Positions 33,959 through 43,859 are shown, numbered from the stretch's first letter. The stretch: DNA of 64,000 nucleotides from an uncultured Spirochaetaceae bacterium (GCA_944389105.1 CALXLD010000022.1:1-64000); one strand, 5' to 3'. A program made the numbers and translations. The notes: generated from the letters alone by a model not told the origin.

Positions 33959-35728
33959 CTATACCTCGGCTTGCCATCTAAGCACGTTATCAAACGGAAT
34001 CAGCAATCTGTAAAGCTTATCAGGCCATGCAATACGGAGTCTGGCATCCGTTATATCCAGCGTCTCTGCCTTGATATCCTTTGCCCCATCAAACATCAGC
34101 CTCCAGGTATCACAGAAAACTACAGTGCCTGCGATCTCTGGCTTATCCATAACAATGAGTGAGAGAACAGGGTTATTGCCATTCTCTATTCTTTCAGTGA
34201 AAGAAATCAGATGCTCAGAGAACCCGATATCCCGCCTGTAGCTCCCAACAGTCCCCTCAGGATATGCGTGTGCAAGCTCCATTGTTATCCCCTCGGGTGT
34301 AGAGACAACATCGGAGGCATGGAATGCCTTTCCTTCTTTCTGTCCTATCCCATTGAAGTTCACGACATTATGATAAAGGCTCTGCATCGGAAAAAGCGTA
34401 TAACGCTCCGGAGAGAATGTCTTTTTCGTATATGTCTCCACTCCTATATCAGCAAGCACAGGATGAGAACCAGCAGAAAGTATCACGCTTCCAGTATCAT
34501 TGTGGTTATGGCTATCATCATTGCCTCCTGTCTTGACCGCAAGGAGAGTCCTGCCTTTTCTGTAAATTGACAGCCCCACACTAGGATAATGAACAAATGG
34601 CCTAGGACCAGTTTCTGCAGGAAGCTCTCCAGATGAAAGCTCTCCGGCATATCTGAATTTAAGCCATTTGTACCAGAGATTGTATTTGTTATCATCAAAA
34701 GGAAGGATTCCGCCTTCTTCCAGAATCCTGATATGCTCTCTGAAGTCCAGCATAGCCTGCCGCATAAGAGCAGTATCCCCTACGGCCTTTCCGAACAAAT
34801 ACTCCCTAGCCCCCAGTTCCCCAGCCTTAGGCGAGCAGTCTGCAAAATTTATATACCATTCACCATCTATATGCATGTTGATGATATAGGAAGCTAAATT
34901 CTTCATCTTCTCTTCTTTGAAAAGCCATTCAAGAGCACCGGATGAGACTTCATTGATTATCATGACAGCACCAAAGAAACAGAGCCCCGCAGCATGCCAG
35001 TAATGAGCACCTTCATCGCAGCATCCATCATCCCCATATTGGGAATACCAATCCGATAGCGACAGAAGTGCTTTATCCAGAATAGCATGATACTCATCCT
35101 GATTAAGCTCAATTGCAAAAGCTGTGATCAGAAGATTCTGGGTACACCAGACGGTCCAGTTATTCAGCTTTTCCTCACCTTTCCATCCCATCCACCAGAA
35201 CCAGGAAGAAAGATATGGATCTATAATCCTCCTTCTCAGTTCAGCTTCAATTGTTCTCACGAGAGAAGGTGTCAGTTTATCCTCAAGCAGATTGAGCGCC
35301 ATTGCAGCTATACCACCGCTCTCCATGGCAAAGAGATCAAGAACAGGCTTTCCTGTATCAGGTACAGGCAATTGCTGAGTATCCCTTATATAGCTGTTAT
35401 GAGGAGGAATCACCCACCCAGGCTCACCGAAAAGAGACCAAAGCTCATCTTCAATTCTATCCATGAATCTGCCACGGTTCTCAACTATCTCGGCCATCAC
35501 CAGTGTTGACAGCCTTATACGCTTACGGAAATAAGGCGTTTCGTAATTCTCTCTGCTTCCTGTGCGGAGAAAATCCTTATAAAGGGATAAAGGTAGATAA
35601 TCCAGAGGCTCAAGAAGCATCTTCTCAGCTTCGGATATCAGATCCTTTACCAGAGCTTCCGGAACACGCTGGATTCTATCAAAATGCAGTCTTTTCAGAA
35701 CAGCTGAGCCATCAATAGAAAAAAACAT
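33959..35728 (-). CDS. Heparinase II/III-family polysaccharide lyase
   Basis: 589 aa. N-terminal alpha/alpha toroid (residues about 1-370, YGDDGCCDEGAHYWHAAG with catalytic-type Tyr/His) and C-terminal beta-sandwich with the family motif HNHNDTGSVILSAG. No signal peptide, so it should act on imported uronic-acid oligosaccharides in the cytoplasm. The ATG overlaps the end of the FAD oxidoreductase gene, so they are coupled. The substrate (heparin, alginate or other uronans) cannot be told. Confidence 0.85.
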   Translation of the reverse strand: MFFSIDGSAVLKRLHFDRIQRVPEALVKDLISEAEKMLLEPLDYLPLSLYKDFLRTGSRENYETPYFRKRIRLSTLVMAEIVENRGRFMDRIEDELWSLFGEPGWVIPPHNSYIRDTQQLPVPDTGKPVLDLFAMESGGIAAMALNLLEDKLTPSLVRTIEAELRRRIIDPYLSSWFWWMGWKGEEKLNNWTVWCTQNLLITAFAIELNQDEYHAILDKALLSLSDWYSQYGDDGCCDEGAHYWHAAGLCFFGAVMIINEVSSGALEWLFKEEKMKNLASYIINMHIDGEWYINFADCSPKAGELGAREYLFGKAVGDTALMRQAMLDFREHIRILEEGGILPFDDNKYNLWYKWLKFRYAGELSSGELPAETGPRPFVHYPSVGLSIYRKGRTLLAVKTGGNDDSHNHNDTGSVILSAGSHPVLADIGVETYTKKTFSPERYTLFPMQSLYHNVVNFNGIGQKEGKAFHASDVVSTPEGITMELAHAYPEGTVGSYRRDIGFSEHLISFTERIENGNNPVLSLIVMDKPEIAGTVVFCDTWRLMFDGAKDIKAETLDITDARLRIAWPDKLYRLLIPFDNVLRWQAEV

Positions 35729-35729
35729 A

Positions 35730-36830
35730 TCAGATTTTCTGTCCTATCATGGATTTCACCTTCATCATCGCGGCTTTGTCATTGATGAGGATCGCTCCTT
35801 TGAGAACACCATCCTTGATGAAGAATGTGCGACGTTTATCTCCATCAGTTTCTACTCTTTTCTCCCCATCGGGAATACCGAGTGAAACAACATCTATTCC
35901 AGCTACTTTCAGAAGAGCTGATGGTTCTGAAGGAATATACTCACTATTCTCGCCCATCATTTCCTTTGCAGCAGCGGTTCCCATTTCACGGGCATGCATT
36001 GCAAGTCCGAATGTCCTTCCATCAAGCTCTGCCGCATCACCTGCAGCATATACATTATCCATAGATGTTCTCAGGTGGTTATCTACAATGATTCCCCTGT
36101 CAGCTGCTATCCCTGCCTCCTCTGCAAGTTTCTTTCCCGGATTCACTCCGACAGAGAAACAAAGGACATCTGCTTCAATCTTCCTACCATCTTTGAGATA
36201 TACATAATCATCATCCGCGCTCTCCACTTCTCCGGAGACAATCACGGCAACTCCCTTTTCCCGCATCTTCTCCTGCAGGATTCCAGCTGAATCAGAATCC
36301 AGCTGGCGTGGAAGGATATAAGGAGCAGATTCAATTACATTCACAGGGATGCTGAAGTCTTCTGCAACAGAGCATGCAGCTTCAAGCCCAAGAAGTCCTC
36401 CGCCTATTACTGTAAAGCTAGTAGCCTTTTCAAGGGTTTTCTTAAGATTGACCGCGTCAGAGGCAGTTCTCAGAACAAAGCTTTCCTTTCTGCCTCCAGG
36501 AAGATCAAGTTTCCTGGCCTGGCTCCCCGTCGCGATAAGGAGTCTGTCATATGGAATGGTACGGCCATCTGCAAGCGTTACAGAAACAGGAGAGACAGAA
36601 ACAGCTGTCCCGGAAATATATTCAATACCCTTTTCCTTATACCATTCATCTGGATGGATATACAAAGACTCTGGAGATTTTCCCCCAAGGATCTCTTCAA
36701 TCCTCATTCTGTAATATGGAAGATATGGCTCATTGGAAATGAGCGTAACCGACATTCCTTTTATTGTTGAGGCGGCCTGAACTCCAGCAATGCCGCCACC
36801 AATGATAACAGCTTTTTTTCCCTCACTCAT
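35730..36830 (-). CDS. FAD/NAD(P)H oxidoreductase (rubredoxin/nitrite reductase-like)
   Basis: 366 aa. The FAD Rossmann motif is VIIGGGIAGVQAA and the NAD motif is VIGGGLLGLEAA. The FAD-binding TSMDNVYAAGDAAE is near residue 255. The overall layout matches NADH-rubredoxin or nitrite reductase flavoprotein domains, used in oxygen or NO detoxification in anaerobes. No redox partner is adjacent. No Shine-Dalgarno is visible; TAAACT lies seven bases before ATG. Confidence 0.87.
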   Translation of the reverse strand: MSEGKKAVIIGGGIAGVQAASTIKGMSVTLISNEPYLPYYRMRIEEILGGKSPESLYIHPDEWYKEKGIEYISGTAVSVSPVSVTLADGRTIPYDRLLIATGSQARKLDLPGGRKESFVLRTASDAVNLKKTLEKATSFTVIGGGLLGLEAACSVAEDFSIPVNVIESAPYILPRQLDSDSAGILQEKMREKGVAVIVSGEVESADDDYVYLKDGRKIEADVLCFSVGVNPGKKLAEEAGIAADRGIIVDNHLRTSMDNVYAAGDAAELDGRTFGLAMHAREMGTAAAKEMMGENSEYIPSEPSALLKVAGIDVVSLGIPDGEKRVETDGDKRRTFFIKDGVLKGAILINDKAAMMKVKSMIGQKI

Positions 36831-36856
36831 GAAAGCAAGTTTATCCCATAAAAATC

Positions 36857-37774
36857 TTAAAGACTATCTGCAAGATTCATAAAATCAAAAGCCCATCTCA
36901 TGGCTTTCTCAAGATCTATATCCTCTGCAGGTTCTCCATCAATATAAATGGATGGAATGACAATCATCGAGATGATATCCATTTCATCAAGAGATGGATC
37001 GGACATAGCCACATAGACAAATGAAGCAGTATCCAGAATATCAAGAGCATTGTTCTCTGCAGCAAAATCAATCACGTCTTCAGCAGTATAGAGGCCAAAA
37101 GCAGAAGCTTCAGGTGTACCTGCAATAAAGGATGCAACCAACGGCCTCATTGATTCCATGTCAGTCCCCATATGCAGAAGATACGATGCCATCAGGGGTG
37201 TATTTGCCTCAAGGCGCAGCTCTATCTCCTTGTCTGAATAAGAAGGATCTCCGTCTATGGATATATCACCGGTGTTTATATATGTTGAGAATAACGGGTT
37301 TTCAAAGAAAGAAGCCGTAATTGCCACATCTCCATCGAGAGAGGCATTGCTTATTCTTGACCCAAAGCGATAAAGCAGTTCTATGTCATCATACGAAACA
37401 GAAAGAACAATCTTACCTGACTGTACATCAGCAGATGGCATGAATGTAACGCTTCCCATTGAAGAAAGAACCTCTGAATTTTCAAACCCCGAATACAGGA
37501 GCAGAAGATCAAGCAGGGCATCCCCCATTTTTATCATGTTCGCTGAAAGCATCGAAGAAAAAGAAAGATCCGAAGCGATGATCTCGGAAGGAAGTGCAAA
37601 GAGCATCTGCGAATCACGGTAAAATGAAGAGATCTCATACTGCCCAGGATTCCCGGTTTCTGCAAGAGACAGTGCAGGGGAAGCAAGAGAAATCATCACA
37701 GCTGGCTCGGTAACAGCAAAAAGCGGACAGACAGATAAAACGACTGACAATAACAGCAAGGCTATCTTTTTCAT
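36857..37774 (-). CDS. Exported protein of unknown function
   Basis: 305 aa with a signal peptide (MKKIALLLLSVVLSVCPLFA, cleavage after A20). The mature part is acidic and of mixed alpha/beta character with no family recognised. Likely periplasmic. The promoter is TTAACA (37809-37804), a 17-bp spacer and TAGACT (37786-37781), placing the transcript start on the ATG. It is 26 bp from the FAD gene on the same strand. Confidence 0.7.
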   Translation of the reverse strand: MKKIALLLLSVVLSVCPLFAVTEPAVMISLASPALSLAETGNPGQYEISSFYRDSQMLFALPSEIIASDLSFSSMLSANMIKMGDALLDLLLLYSGFENSEVLSSMGSVTFMPSADVQSGKIVLSVSYDDIELLYRFGSRISNASLDGDVAITASFFENPLFSTYINTGDISIDGDPSYSDKEIELRLEANTPLMASYLLHMGTDMESMRPLVASFIAGTPEASAFGLYTAEDVIDFAAENNALDILDTASFVYVAMSDPSLDEMDIISMIVIPSIYIDGEPAEDIDLEKAMRWAFDFMNLADSL

Positions 37775-37780
37775 GGGAAT

Positions 37781-37809
37781 AGTCTATCATGACTCTCTTT
37801 TCTTGTTAA
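37781..37809 (-). promoter_or_regulatory. Leaderless promoter of exported protein gene
   Basis: Minus strand TTAACA (37809-37804), 17-bp spacer, TAGACT (37786-37781), then six bases and ATG at 37774. This is the best supported leaderless promoter of the set. Confidence 0.65.
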
Positions 37810-37846
37810 AAAGTTATTATTTACCACTTTGAGATTAATGCTGTTA

Positions 37847-39193
37847 TTAATTAAGGCTGAATAAATTCGCATGATTTCTCACTAAGAAAGGTATTATCAA
37901 GGCATAAAGCATATCTACATTTCCTGTTTTATCTGCCTCAGTCAAAGCTTTAATATAATCGGCTTTTTCAGAAAGTGAAATGAATACAGGAGGGAAGCCA
38001 TACCGCAATAACTGAAAATTCATAAAAGCTCTAGCCGTTCTGCCATTACCGTCAGAAAAAGGATGAATTACTGTCAGCTCGTGATGGATTTCTAATATTC
38101 TGTAAAGAATTTCAGATTTGAGCATTTTATCAGAACTTGCCTCAAGTATTTTAACTTCCTCGTTTAGCGAACCCAATTTTTTCATAACCTCACGATAATC
38201 GGCTGTTTCAAATTTTGAGTTCAAAACAAGTGTATTCTGAGTCCTTGTTCTTCCTCCGAATTCCGGATATGCAATATACGAAAAAAGAATCCGATTCATT
38301 TTAGTTATAATGTATATATCTGCCTGACTGCCATTATAGTCGGCAAAAATCATATCATATAATGATGAATGGCCAGCAATTTCAAGGAATGATGAGTATT
38401 TAGAACAAATCTTTCCATTATTTGTTCTTATGTCTGCAATAATTTCAGCAGCCGCTTCTTTTGCGACATCGACACCTTCTAACCTTGCATCATTGAACAC
38501 ATAATCAGCCTTAAAAGCAAAAGAAGCATTTTTATTTGCTTGACCAGACCACATCATTGGCCAGTTATTCAGTAACTGTGTATATAAAACAGTGTCATCA
38601 AGATTTAGTTCATTTTTTCTGCTGGCAGGTTTGAATTTTCCAAATACTTCCTTATAACTTAAAGGCAATGCATATGGGCAGCATTCACCTATCCGATAGA
38701 GGCAAGCTTGAAAACTTGTCCCAAAGTAATAGGATATTCTTAAAATATCATCACACTCAAGGAATCTGGTTTTATGATACTTTGAAACCTGCCTGCACAC
38801 TTCCCGCCTAGGCATAAGGAAACATGCCGCGAAATTCTCAGCAAAGCGTTCTGTTCTTGATTTTGAACCTGCAATACAGGAATAAGGGTCATACTGGCCA
38901 ATATCCTTTATCAAATGGCATAGTTCATGAGCACAGGAATATCGCTGCCTCTGAATTGGGCGTTTCGCGTTGATTGCAATCAAAGCATCTTCAGGGGATG
39001 AATTTTCCGCCTCTACAAGCAGCAATCCCTCTAAATTTTTCATATTTCTAAAAACAAATGGAACCCCTAGCTTAGTTAATACGTAAAAAGGATTAACAGG
39101 AAAGCTTTCCTTTCCTGAGAAAAAAATAGTCAAAGAAATAATCAGCCAAACCTTCAGCATCCCGCTGATACCTATGGCATATTTCACTATCAA
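37847..39193 (-). CDS. ImmA/IrrE metallopeptidase-Fic domain fusion
   Basis: 448 aa from a TTG (a GTG two codons later is equally possible). N-terminal half: ImmA/IrrE zinc peptidase with ESFPVNPF, GVPFVFRN, HELCH (HExxH) at about 87-91 and the ligand-containing ERFAENFAACFLMPRRE. C-terminal half: Fic domain with intact catalytic HPFSDGNGRTAR. Ahead of it DARLEG resembles the class II Fic inhibitory helix ((S/T)xxxEG, here Asp for Ser/Thr), with the inhibitory Glu kept. Fic enzymes usually AMPylate targets. The start overlaps the XRE gene stop, so the two form one unit. Confidence 0.88.
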   Translation of the reverse strand: MIVKYAIGISGMLKVWLIISLTIFFSGKESFPVNPFYVLTKLGVPFVFRNMKNLEGLLLVEAENSSPEDALIAINAKRPIQRQRYSCAHELCHLIKDIGQYDPYSCIAGSKSRTERFAENFAACFLMPRREVCRQVSKYHKTRFLECDDILRISYYFGTSFQACLYRIGECCPYALPLSYKEVFGKFKPASRKNELNLDDTVLYTQLLNNWPMMWSGQANKNASFAFKADYVFNDARLEGVDVAKEAAAEIIADIRTNNGKICSKYSSFLEIAGHSSLYDMIFADYNGSQADIYIITKMNRILFSYIAYPEFGGRTRTQNTLVLNSKFETADYREVMKKLGSLNEEVKILEASSDKMLKSEILYRILEIHHELTVIHPFSDGNGRTARAFMNFQLLRYGFPPVFISLSEKADYIKALTEADKTGNVDMLYALIIPFLVRNHANLFSLN

Positions 39194-39522
39194 GAATCAC
39201 TGTTTGATTCCTTTTCCTTTCTGAGTTTCATCTGCTGCTTAAACTGAATTAGATTAAGTATTTCCTGCTTATCTATCTCTGAAAGAGAATCAAAGCTTCT
39301 TGCAAACAACTCTGTAGCAGACATATCACCTGTATTACCCAGAACATAATCGGAAGAAATCCCATAAAGTTTACAAAGTTTTGCAAGTTCATCTCCAGAT
39401 ATCTTTCGATTTCCATTTTCCATTTGCACAACAGCTGTTCTGGATACCCCTAAGTATTTCGCAACATATTCTTGTGTAAGAGATAAACGCTCTCTTGCAT
39501 TTTTCAATTTAGCTATTTCCAT
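39190..39522 (-). CDS. XRE-family repressor of the ImmA-Fic pair
   Basis: 110 aa from ATG 39522 (GGAGG nine bases upstream). The helix-turn-helix is ARERLSLTQEYVAKYLGVSR then TAVVQMENGNRKIS. A helical tail (SEIDKQEILNLIQFKQQMKL) could dimerise or be the ImmA substrate. In ICEBs1 and phages an ImmA peptidase cleaves the neighbouring XRE repressor to induce genes. The same logic is inferred here, with Fic as the effector. Confidence 0.88.
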   Translation of the reverse strand: MEIAKLKNARERLSLTQEYVAKYLGVSRTAVVQMENGNRKISGDELAKLCKLYGISSDYVLGNTGDMSATELFARSFDSLSEIDKQEILNLIQFKQQMKLRKEKESNSDS

Positions 39523-39550
39523 ATACAAGAGCCTCCTGGTTTCTTTTCAG

Positions 39551-39604
39551 AATATAGCATTCAATGCATGTTAATTCAACATATAATGTTCGATAATCAA
39601 ACAT
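39551..39604 (-). promoter_or_regulatory. Promoter and operator array of XRE/ImmA-Fic
   Basis: Minus strand TTGAAT (39579-39574), 17-bp spacer, TATATT (39556-39551). The -35 lies inside the inverted repeat ATGTT-AATTC-AACAT (39568-39582). Further half-sites ATGTT (39586-39590) and AACAT (39600-39604) follow, giving four alternating half-sites. This fits autorepression by the XRE protein. Confidence 0.65.
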
Positions 39605-39627
39605 ATAGTTTTATTGAAACTACTGTA

Positions 39628-40356
39628 TCAGGCTTCAGCTTGCCAGTACTTTAAAGTATCCATATCCATAAGGGTAAGCTTTCTGGAATGTCCTGCGCCA
39701 GTGTCGATGGCTGTCAGATGATAGCGCTCTGAATGGAATGGAGTATTCAGAGGAGTATGTCCTATGAAAATCTTTTTATCTGTCTCAAATGGTGCTTGCA
39801 GAACCGCGGGATCCGCTCCATTCTCAAAGGCCAATGCACTCTGAAGATAAGTTCTGTTGAAAACAGGCGACGTTTTCTCATCCTCCAGCCAGGCATAACC
39901 GATAGTACTGGGAGGAAGAGAGGCGACCTTCTCCAGTTCTGTCATTGACCAGGCTGCAGGTATTCCGCCATGGATGACAATGTATCTGTCTTCTATACGG
40001 ATATAAGGAGCTTTTGAAAGCCACTCCCCCATCATCACCTTCTCTTTTTCGGAAACTCCTGACCTGACGAAATCCTTTACAGTGCGCAGGCCTCCATTTC
40101 CTTCCATCCATTCGGAAGGACAGAGACCGGAAACAAGATAATCCCTCAGCCAGAAATCATGATTGCCGAGAACTGGTTTATACGAAGGAAGCGAGGACAG
40201 AAATTCAATAAGCCTGACTGTCTCAGGACCACGATCGGCAATATCACCAACGGAGTACAGGGTATCGTCCTCAGGAGAAAAAGAAGCCAATGAAAGGACC
40301 TCCATAAGGAGGCCATACTGACTATGAATATCTCCGACAATAAGATTTCTGCCCAT
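39628..40356 (-). CDS. PPP-type metallophosphoesterase (Ser/Thr phosphatase-like)
   Basis: 242 aa. The metal-binding motifs of the PPP family are complete: GDIHSQ, GDIADRG, GNHD, VIHGGIP and FIGHTPL. It resembles bacteriophage lambda phosphatase/PrpA and symmetrical Ap4A hydrolases, so substrates may be phosphoproteins or dinucleoside polyphosphates. GGGAAGGG precedes the ATG. Cytoplasmic. Confidence 0.87.
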   Translation of the reverse strand: MGRNLIVGDIHSQYGLLMEVLSLASFSPEDDTLYSVGDIADRGPETVRLIEFLSSLPSYKPVLGNHDFWLRDYLVSGLCPSEWMEGNGGLRTVKDFVRSGVSEKEKVMMGEWLSKAPYIRIEDRYIVIHGGIPAAWSMTELEKVASLPPSTIGYAWLEDEKTSPVFNRTYLQSALAFENGADPAVLQAPFETDKKIFIGHTPLNTPFHSERYHLTAIDTGAGHSRKLTLMDMDTLKYWQAEA

Positions 40357-40407
40357 TTCTTACCCTTCCCCGTTGATAATACCAGCAACAGAGAAGGGAG
40401 AAAAGCC

Positions 40408-42486
40408 TCAGAATATCGAGAGCGCGACAAAGATAGCTGCCGAGAGGGAGGATACCAGAGAAACAACGGTTATCTGGGTATTTATTGAAGGACCTGCGGT
40501 GTCCTTGAAAGGATCTCCGACCGTGTCGCCGATAACCGCAGCCTTATGAGCCTCGCTTCCCTTACCACCTTCAGCACCTGCTTCCACATACTTCTTTGAA
40601 TTATCCCAGAGACCTCCGGAATTCGACATGAAGAGAGCGATGAGAAGACCGCTGACAATATTTCCTAGCAGGAATCCTCCGATTGCTTCAGGACCACCGA
40701 TGAAACCGACTGCGAGTGTCATCAATATAGCCATGAGACCAGCAGGAACAAGCTCCTTAAGCGCACCTGATGTGGCTATATCAATACACCTGCCATAATC
40801 CGGGCTTGCCGTTCCTTCCTTAAGTCCCGCTATTTCGTTGAACTGTCTGTGGATTTCCGCAACCATTCTCTGTGCGTTCCTATCAACACCAAGAATCAGC
40901 ATCGCAGAGAATACTGCCGGAACAGCTGCACCTATGAGCACACCGAAGAAAACCGTTGGCTCCATGATATCAAAACCAAGAATCGGAGCCTCCCCCGCTG
41001 CCTGAAGAGCGACATTGACCTCCGACATGAAAGCGCCAAGGAGGGAAATGACTGTAAGACCTGCAGCTCCAATGGAAAAGCCTTTGGTGACAGCTTTGAC
41101 GGTATTTCCAGCACTATCAAGCTCATCGGCGATTCTTATTGTTTCCTCGCCCAGACCACCCATCTCTGCAAGACCTCTGGCATTATCTACTATTGGGCCA
41201 TAGGCGTCATTGGAAATAATCATTCCAACGATACTGAGCATTCCTACAGCGGCCATGGCGATACCGAAGATAGCATACCCTTCCCCGATCGGGTCACAGA
41301 GTTTATAAGCAACAAGTGCCGATATTGCGATACCTATCATTGCGGGCAATGCTGATATAAAGCCATAGGAGATACCAGAAAGGATCGTGAATGCAGGCCC
41401 TGAGGCTGAAGCATGAGCGACTTTCTGTACAATCGGCTTGGTATCATCCGTGAAGTAATCAGTAGTTATACCGATAATAACACCAACAAGAAGCCCCACA
41501 GAGGAAGCTCCCCAGATTCTCCACGAAAATCCTGGGAAAACAGCTGTAGCAACTGCAGTGAAAACAAGGAAGATCGCAGTCGTAACATATGTCGATGAAT
41601 TGAGTGCATGTGTAGGGTTCCCGTTCTTTCCGACCTTAGCTGTAGCTATACCTACGACAGAGGCAAGAAGACCGAGAAGCGAATAGCAGAATACCATCGA
41701 AATATTATTGAGTTCTCCTCCCGACAGAGACCCCGCTATTACCAACGCAGATGCCGCAGCAGCAACATTGGAATCGAAGAGATCCGCTCCCATTCCGGCA
41801 ACGTCACCTACATTATCGCCAACGTTATCAGCGATAACTGCAGGATTCCTTGGATCATCTTCAGGAATACCAAGCTCGACTTTTCCTGTCAGATCAGCAG
41901 CGACATCTGCCGTCTTTGTGAATATTCCGCCTCCAGCCTTGGCAAAAAGAGCCAGGGAACTCGCACCGAATGAGAAGCCAAGAAGAATCGAAGGATCTCC
42001 GGTGAGCATCAGAACGAGGGTAACACCCAGAAGCGAACATCCGACGACAAGAAGTCCCATTACAGCTCCGCCCCTGAAACCGACCAGGAAAGCTGGCTTA
42101 AGTCCTTCTGAAGCACTTTCTGCAGTTCTTCCGTTTGATAGAGTGGCGACAAGAATACCTATTTTTCCAGCTATTGCAGAGAGAACGGTTCCGCCGATAT
42201 AAGCAATTGCCATTGATAGATTCGAGATTATATCTCCCTTCCATATCGGCTGAGGCAATATCAATAGGATAATCACAGCCACAACAGCAGCGAACTTGCC
42301 CAGGACCTTATATTCCCTCGCCATGAAGGTATCAGCGCCGGCTTTTATCAATTTGGATATCTCCTCAATCCGGCTGTTCTGCACCTTCATCTTCTTCACC
42401 CATAGGTAAAGATACAGAGCGAAAGCAAACGCAATAATCACTGTCAGAAATGACAGCCCATAGAAAAGTGAAATATTCTGCTCCAT
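40408..42486 (-). CDS. hppA: Membrane-bound ion-pumping pyrophosphatase
   Basis: 692 aa, about 16 membrane spans. The PPi-binding motif DVAADLTGKVELGIPEDDPR and NVGDNVGDVAGMGADLF are intact. GNTVKAVTKGFSIG has Lys at the position that separates K+-independent (Lys) from K+-dependent (Ala) enzymes, so a K+-independent proton pump is likely. It uses pyrophosphate from biosynthesis to energise the membrane. The start at ATG 42486 follows AAGAGG. Confidence 0.93.
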   Translation of the reverse strand: MEQNISLFYGLSFLTVIIAFAFALYLYLWVKKMKVQNSRIEEISKLIKAGADTFMAREYKVLGKFAAVVAVIILLILPQPIWKGDIISNLSMAIAYIGGTVLSAIAGKIGILVATLSNGRTAESASEGLKPAFLVGFRGGAVMGLLVVGCSLLGVTLVLMLTGDPSILLGFSFGASSLALFAKAGGGIFTKTADVAADLTGKVELGIPEDDPRNPAVIADNVGDNVGDVAGMGADLFDSNVAAAASALVIAGSLSGGELNNISMVFCYSLLGLLASVVGIATAKVGKNGNPTHALNSSTYVTTAIFLVFTAVATAVFPGFSWRIWGASSVGLLVGVIIGITTDYFTDDTKPIVQKVAHASASGPAFTILSGISYGFISALPAMIGIAISALVAYKLCDPIGEGYAIFGIAMAAVGMLSIVGMIISNDAYGPIVDNARGLAEMGGLGEETIRIADELDSAGNTVKAVTKGFSIGAAGLTVISLLGAFMSEVNVALQAAGEAPILGFDIMEPTVFFGVLIGAAVPAVFSAMLILGVDRNAQRMVAEIHRQFNEIAGLKEGTASPDYGRCIDIATSGALKELVPAGLMAILMTLAVGFIGGPEAIGGFLLGNIVSGLLIALFMSNSGGLWDNSKKYVEAGAEGGKGSEAHKAAVIGDTVGDPFKDTAGPSINTQITVVSLVSSLSAAIFVALSIF

Positions 42487-42550
42487 AACCACCTCTTGAA
42501 GAGCCTGATACTGCCCATCTTTCTCAGTCTAAGGGTGGTTTTTGATACCG

Positions 42551-43822
42551 TCAAACAGAAAACTGCCTATACTTTTCCGCTATTATCGCAATACCTTCGG
42601 CAATAAGGTCATCGTCCCCTGAATAGTTCAGTCTCAGGCACTTGTCAAAATGCTCATGCGGATATCTTTTCTCCTTGCTTCCAAAGAAGAAATACTCTCC
42701 AGGCACAGTGACGACACCATCCTTCATCAGCTCAGCATAGAAATCCAATGTACTGATCCTTAATGACGGAAGATATATCCAGCAGAATATCGACCCCTCT
42801 ATTTTATGAAGATAATAATCGGTTCCGTCAAAATGCTTCCTTATAAGGCTCTCCATTCTCTCTGCTTTGGATCTGTAAAATGGGCGGACTACCTCAGAAG
42901 CAAGCCTTGTGAGCTCTCCTGTCCTCAGAAGATTATCGGCAAGAACAGGCCCGAACGAACCAGTTGCAAGAGCAGCTATTGCGTTTATATTACCTACGGC
43001 TTTTATTATTTCCTTCTTTGCAATCAGGATACCTGTCCTTATTGAAGGAAGCCCTATCTTCGATAAGCTCATCGACAGAACAATATTCTCATTCCATATC
43101 GGAGCTGCATTATCTGTGAAAATGATATCAGGGAAAGGAAGGCCATAGGCATTATCAACGATAAGAGGAATGGAATATCGTCCAGCCAGATCCGAAAGGA
43201 AATCAATCTCATTGTCAGTGAGGACATTCCCGCTTGGATTAGTCGGGCGGGAAACAGCCATAGCCCCTACCTCAGGATGCCCGGCAAGATAAGACTCAAC
43301 GGCATTCCTATCCAGCTTGTACTTGAATGTATGGTCGTCGGAATACTCGCATAGCGCAGGAATACTTACGAACGTATCTTCCTCTATTCCCTGGTCAGCG
43401 TACCCTATATATTCTGGCATAAGAGGGAAAAGAACTGTCTGCGTCCTTCCTCTTGTCTTTCCCGAAAACAGATTGAAAAGATAGAACATTGCGCTCTGGC
43501 TTCCATTTGTCAAAGCCACATTCTCTTCAGTTATATTCCATCCATATTCTGCCGAGAAGAATTCAGCGACAGTCCGGAGAAAACCAACCCGCCCCTGCGG
43601 TGAATCATAATGAGCAATGACATTCTCAAAAGAATCGCCGTCTTCAAGAAGCTTCTCTACTTCCTGTCTATATGCTTTTTCTACTTCTCCGACTCTTGCG
43701 GGATTGCCACCGCCAAGAGGTCTTGCCTTAACTCCATCCGGAAGTGGCTTAGCTATATCATCCATAAGCTGCAGGATGCCCGAGTGTGAAGAAAGCTTAT
43801 TGCCGAAATCACTGAATTCCAT
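42551..43822 (-). CDS. avtA: Valine-pyruvate aminotransferase-like (AvtA)
   Basis: 423 aa, class I/II PLP aminotransferase. The start MEFSDFGNKLSSHSGILQLMDD and LGGGNPARV are typical of AvtA. SRPTNPSGNVLT binds substrate, VDNAYGLPFP holds the PLP Asp/Tyr, and SLSKIGLPSIRTG contains the Schiff-base Lys. It would interconvert valine and alanine via 2-oxoisovalerate and pyruvate. The promoter TTGGCA-17-TATTAT places the transcript start two bases before the ATG. Confidence 0.85.
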   Translation of the reverse strand: MEFSDFGNKLSSHSGILQLMDDIAKPLPDGVKARPLGGGNPARVGEVEKAYRQEVEKLLEDGDSFENVIAHYDSPQGRVGFLRTVAEFFSAEYGWNITEENVALTNGSQSAMFYLFNLFSGKTRGRTQTVLFPLMPEYIGYADQGIEEDTFVSIPALCEYSDDHTFKYKLDRNAVESYLAGHPEVGAMAVSRPTNPSGNVLTDNEIDFLSDLAGRYSIPLIVDNAYGLPFPDIIFTDNAAPIWNENIVLSMSLSKIGLPSIRTGILIAKKEIIKAVGNINAIAALATGSFGPVLADNLLRTGELTRLASEVVRPFYRSKAERMESLIRKHFDGTDYYLHKIEGSIFCWIYLPSLRISTLDFYAELMKDGVVTVPGEYFFFGSKEKRYPHEHFDKCLRLNYSGDDDLIAEGIAIIAEKYRQFSV

Positions 43823-43830
43823 ACCAATGG

Positions 43831-43859
43831 ATAATATTCCTATGTCATGACAATGCCAA
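43831..43859 (-). promoter_or_regulatory. Promoter of aminotransferase gene (near-leaderless)
   Basis: Minus strand TTGGCA (43859-43854), 17-bp spacer, TATTAT (43836-43831). Predicted start at 43824, only two bases from the ATG at 43822. Confidence 0.6.
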
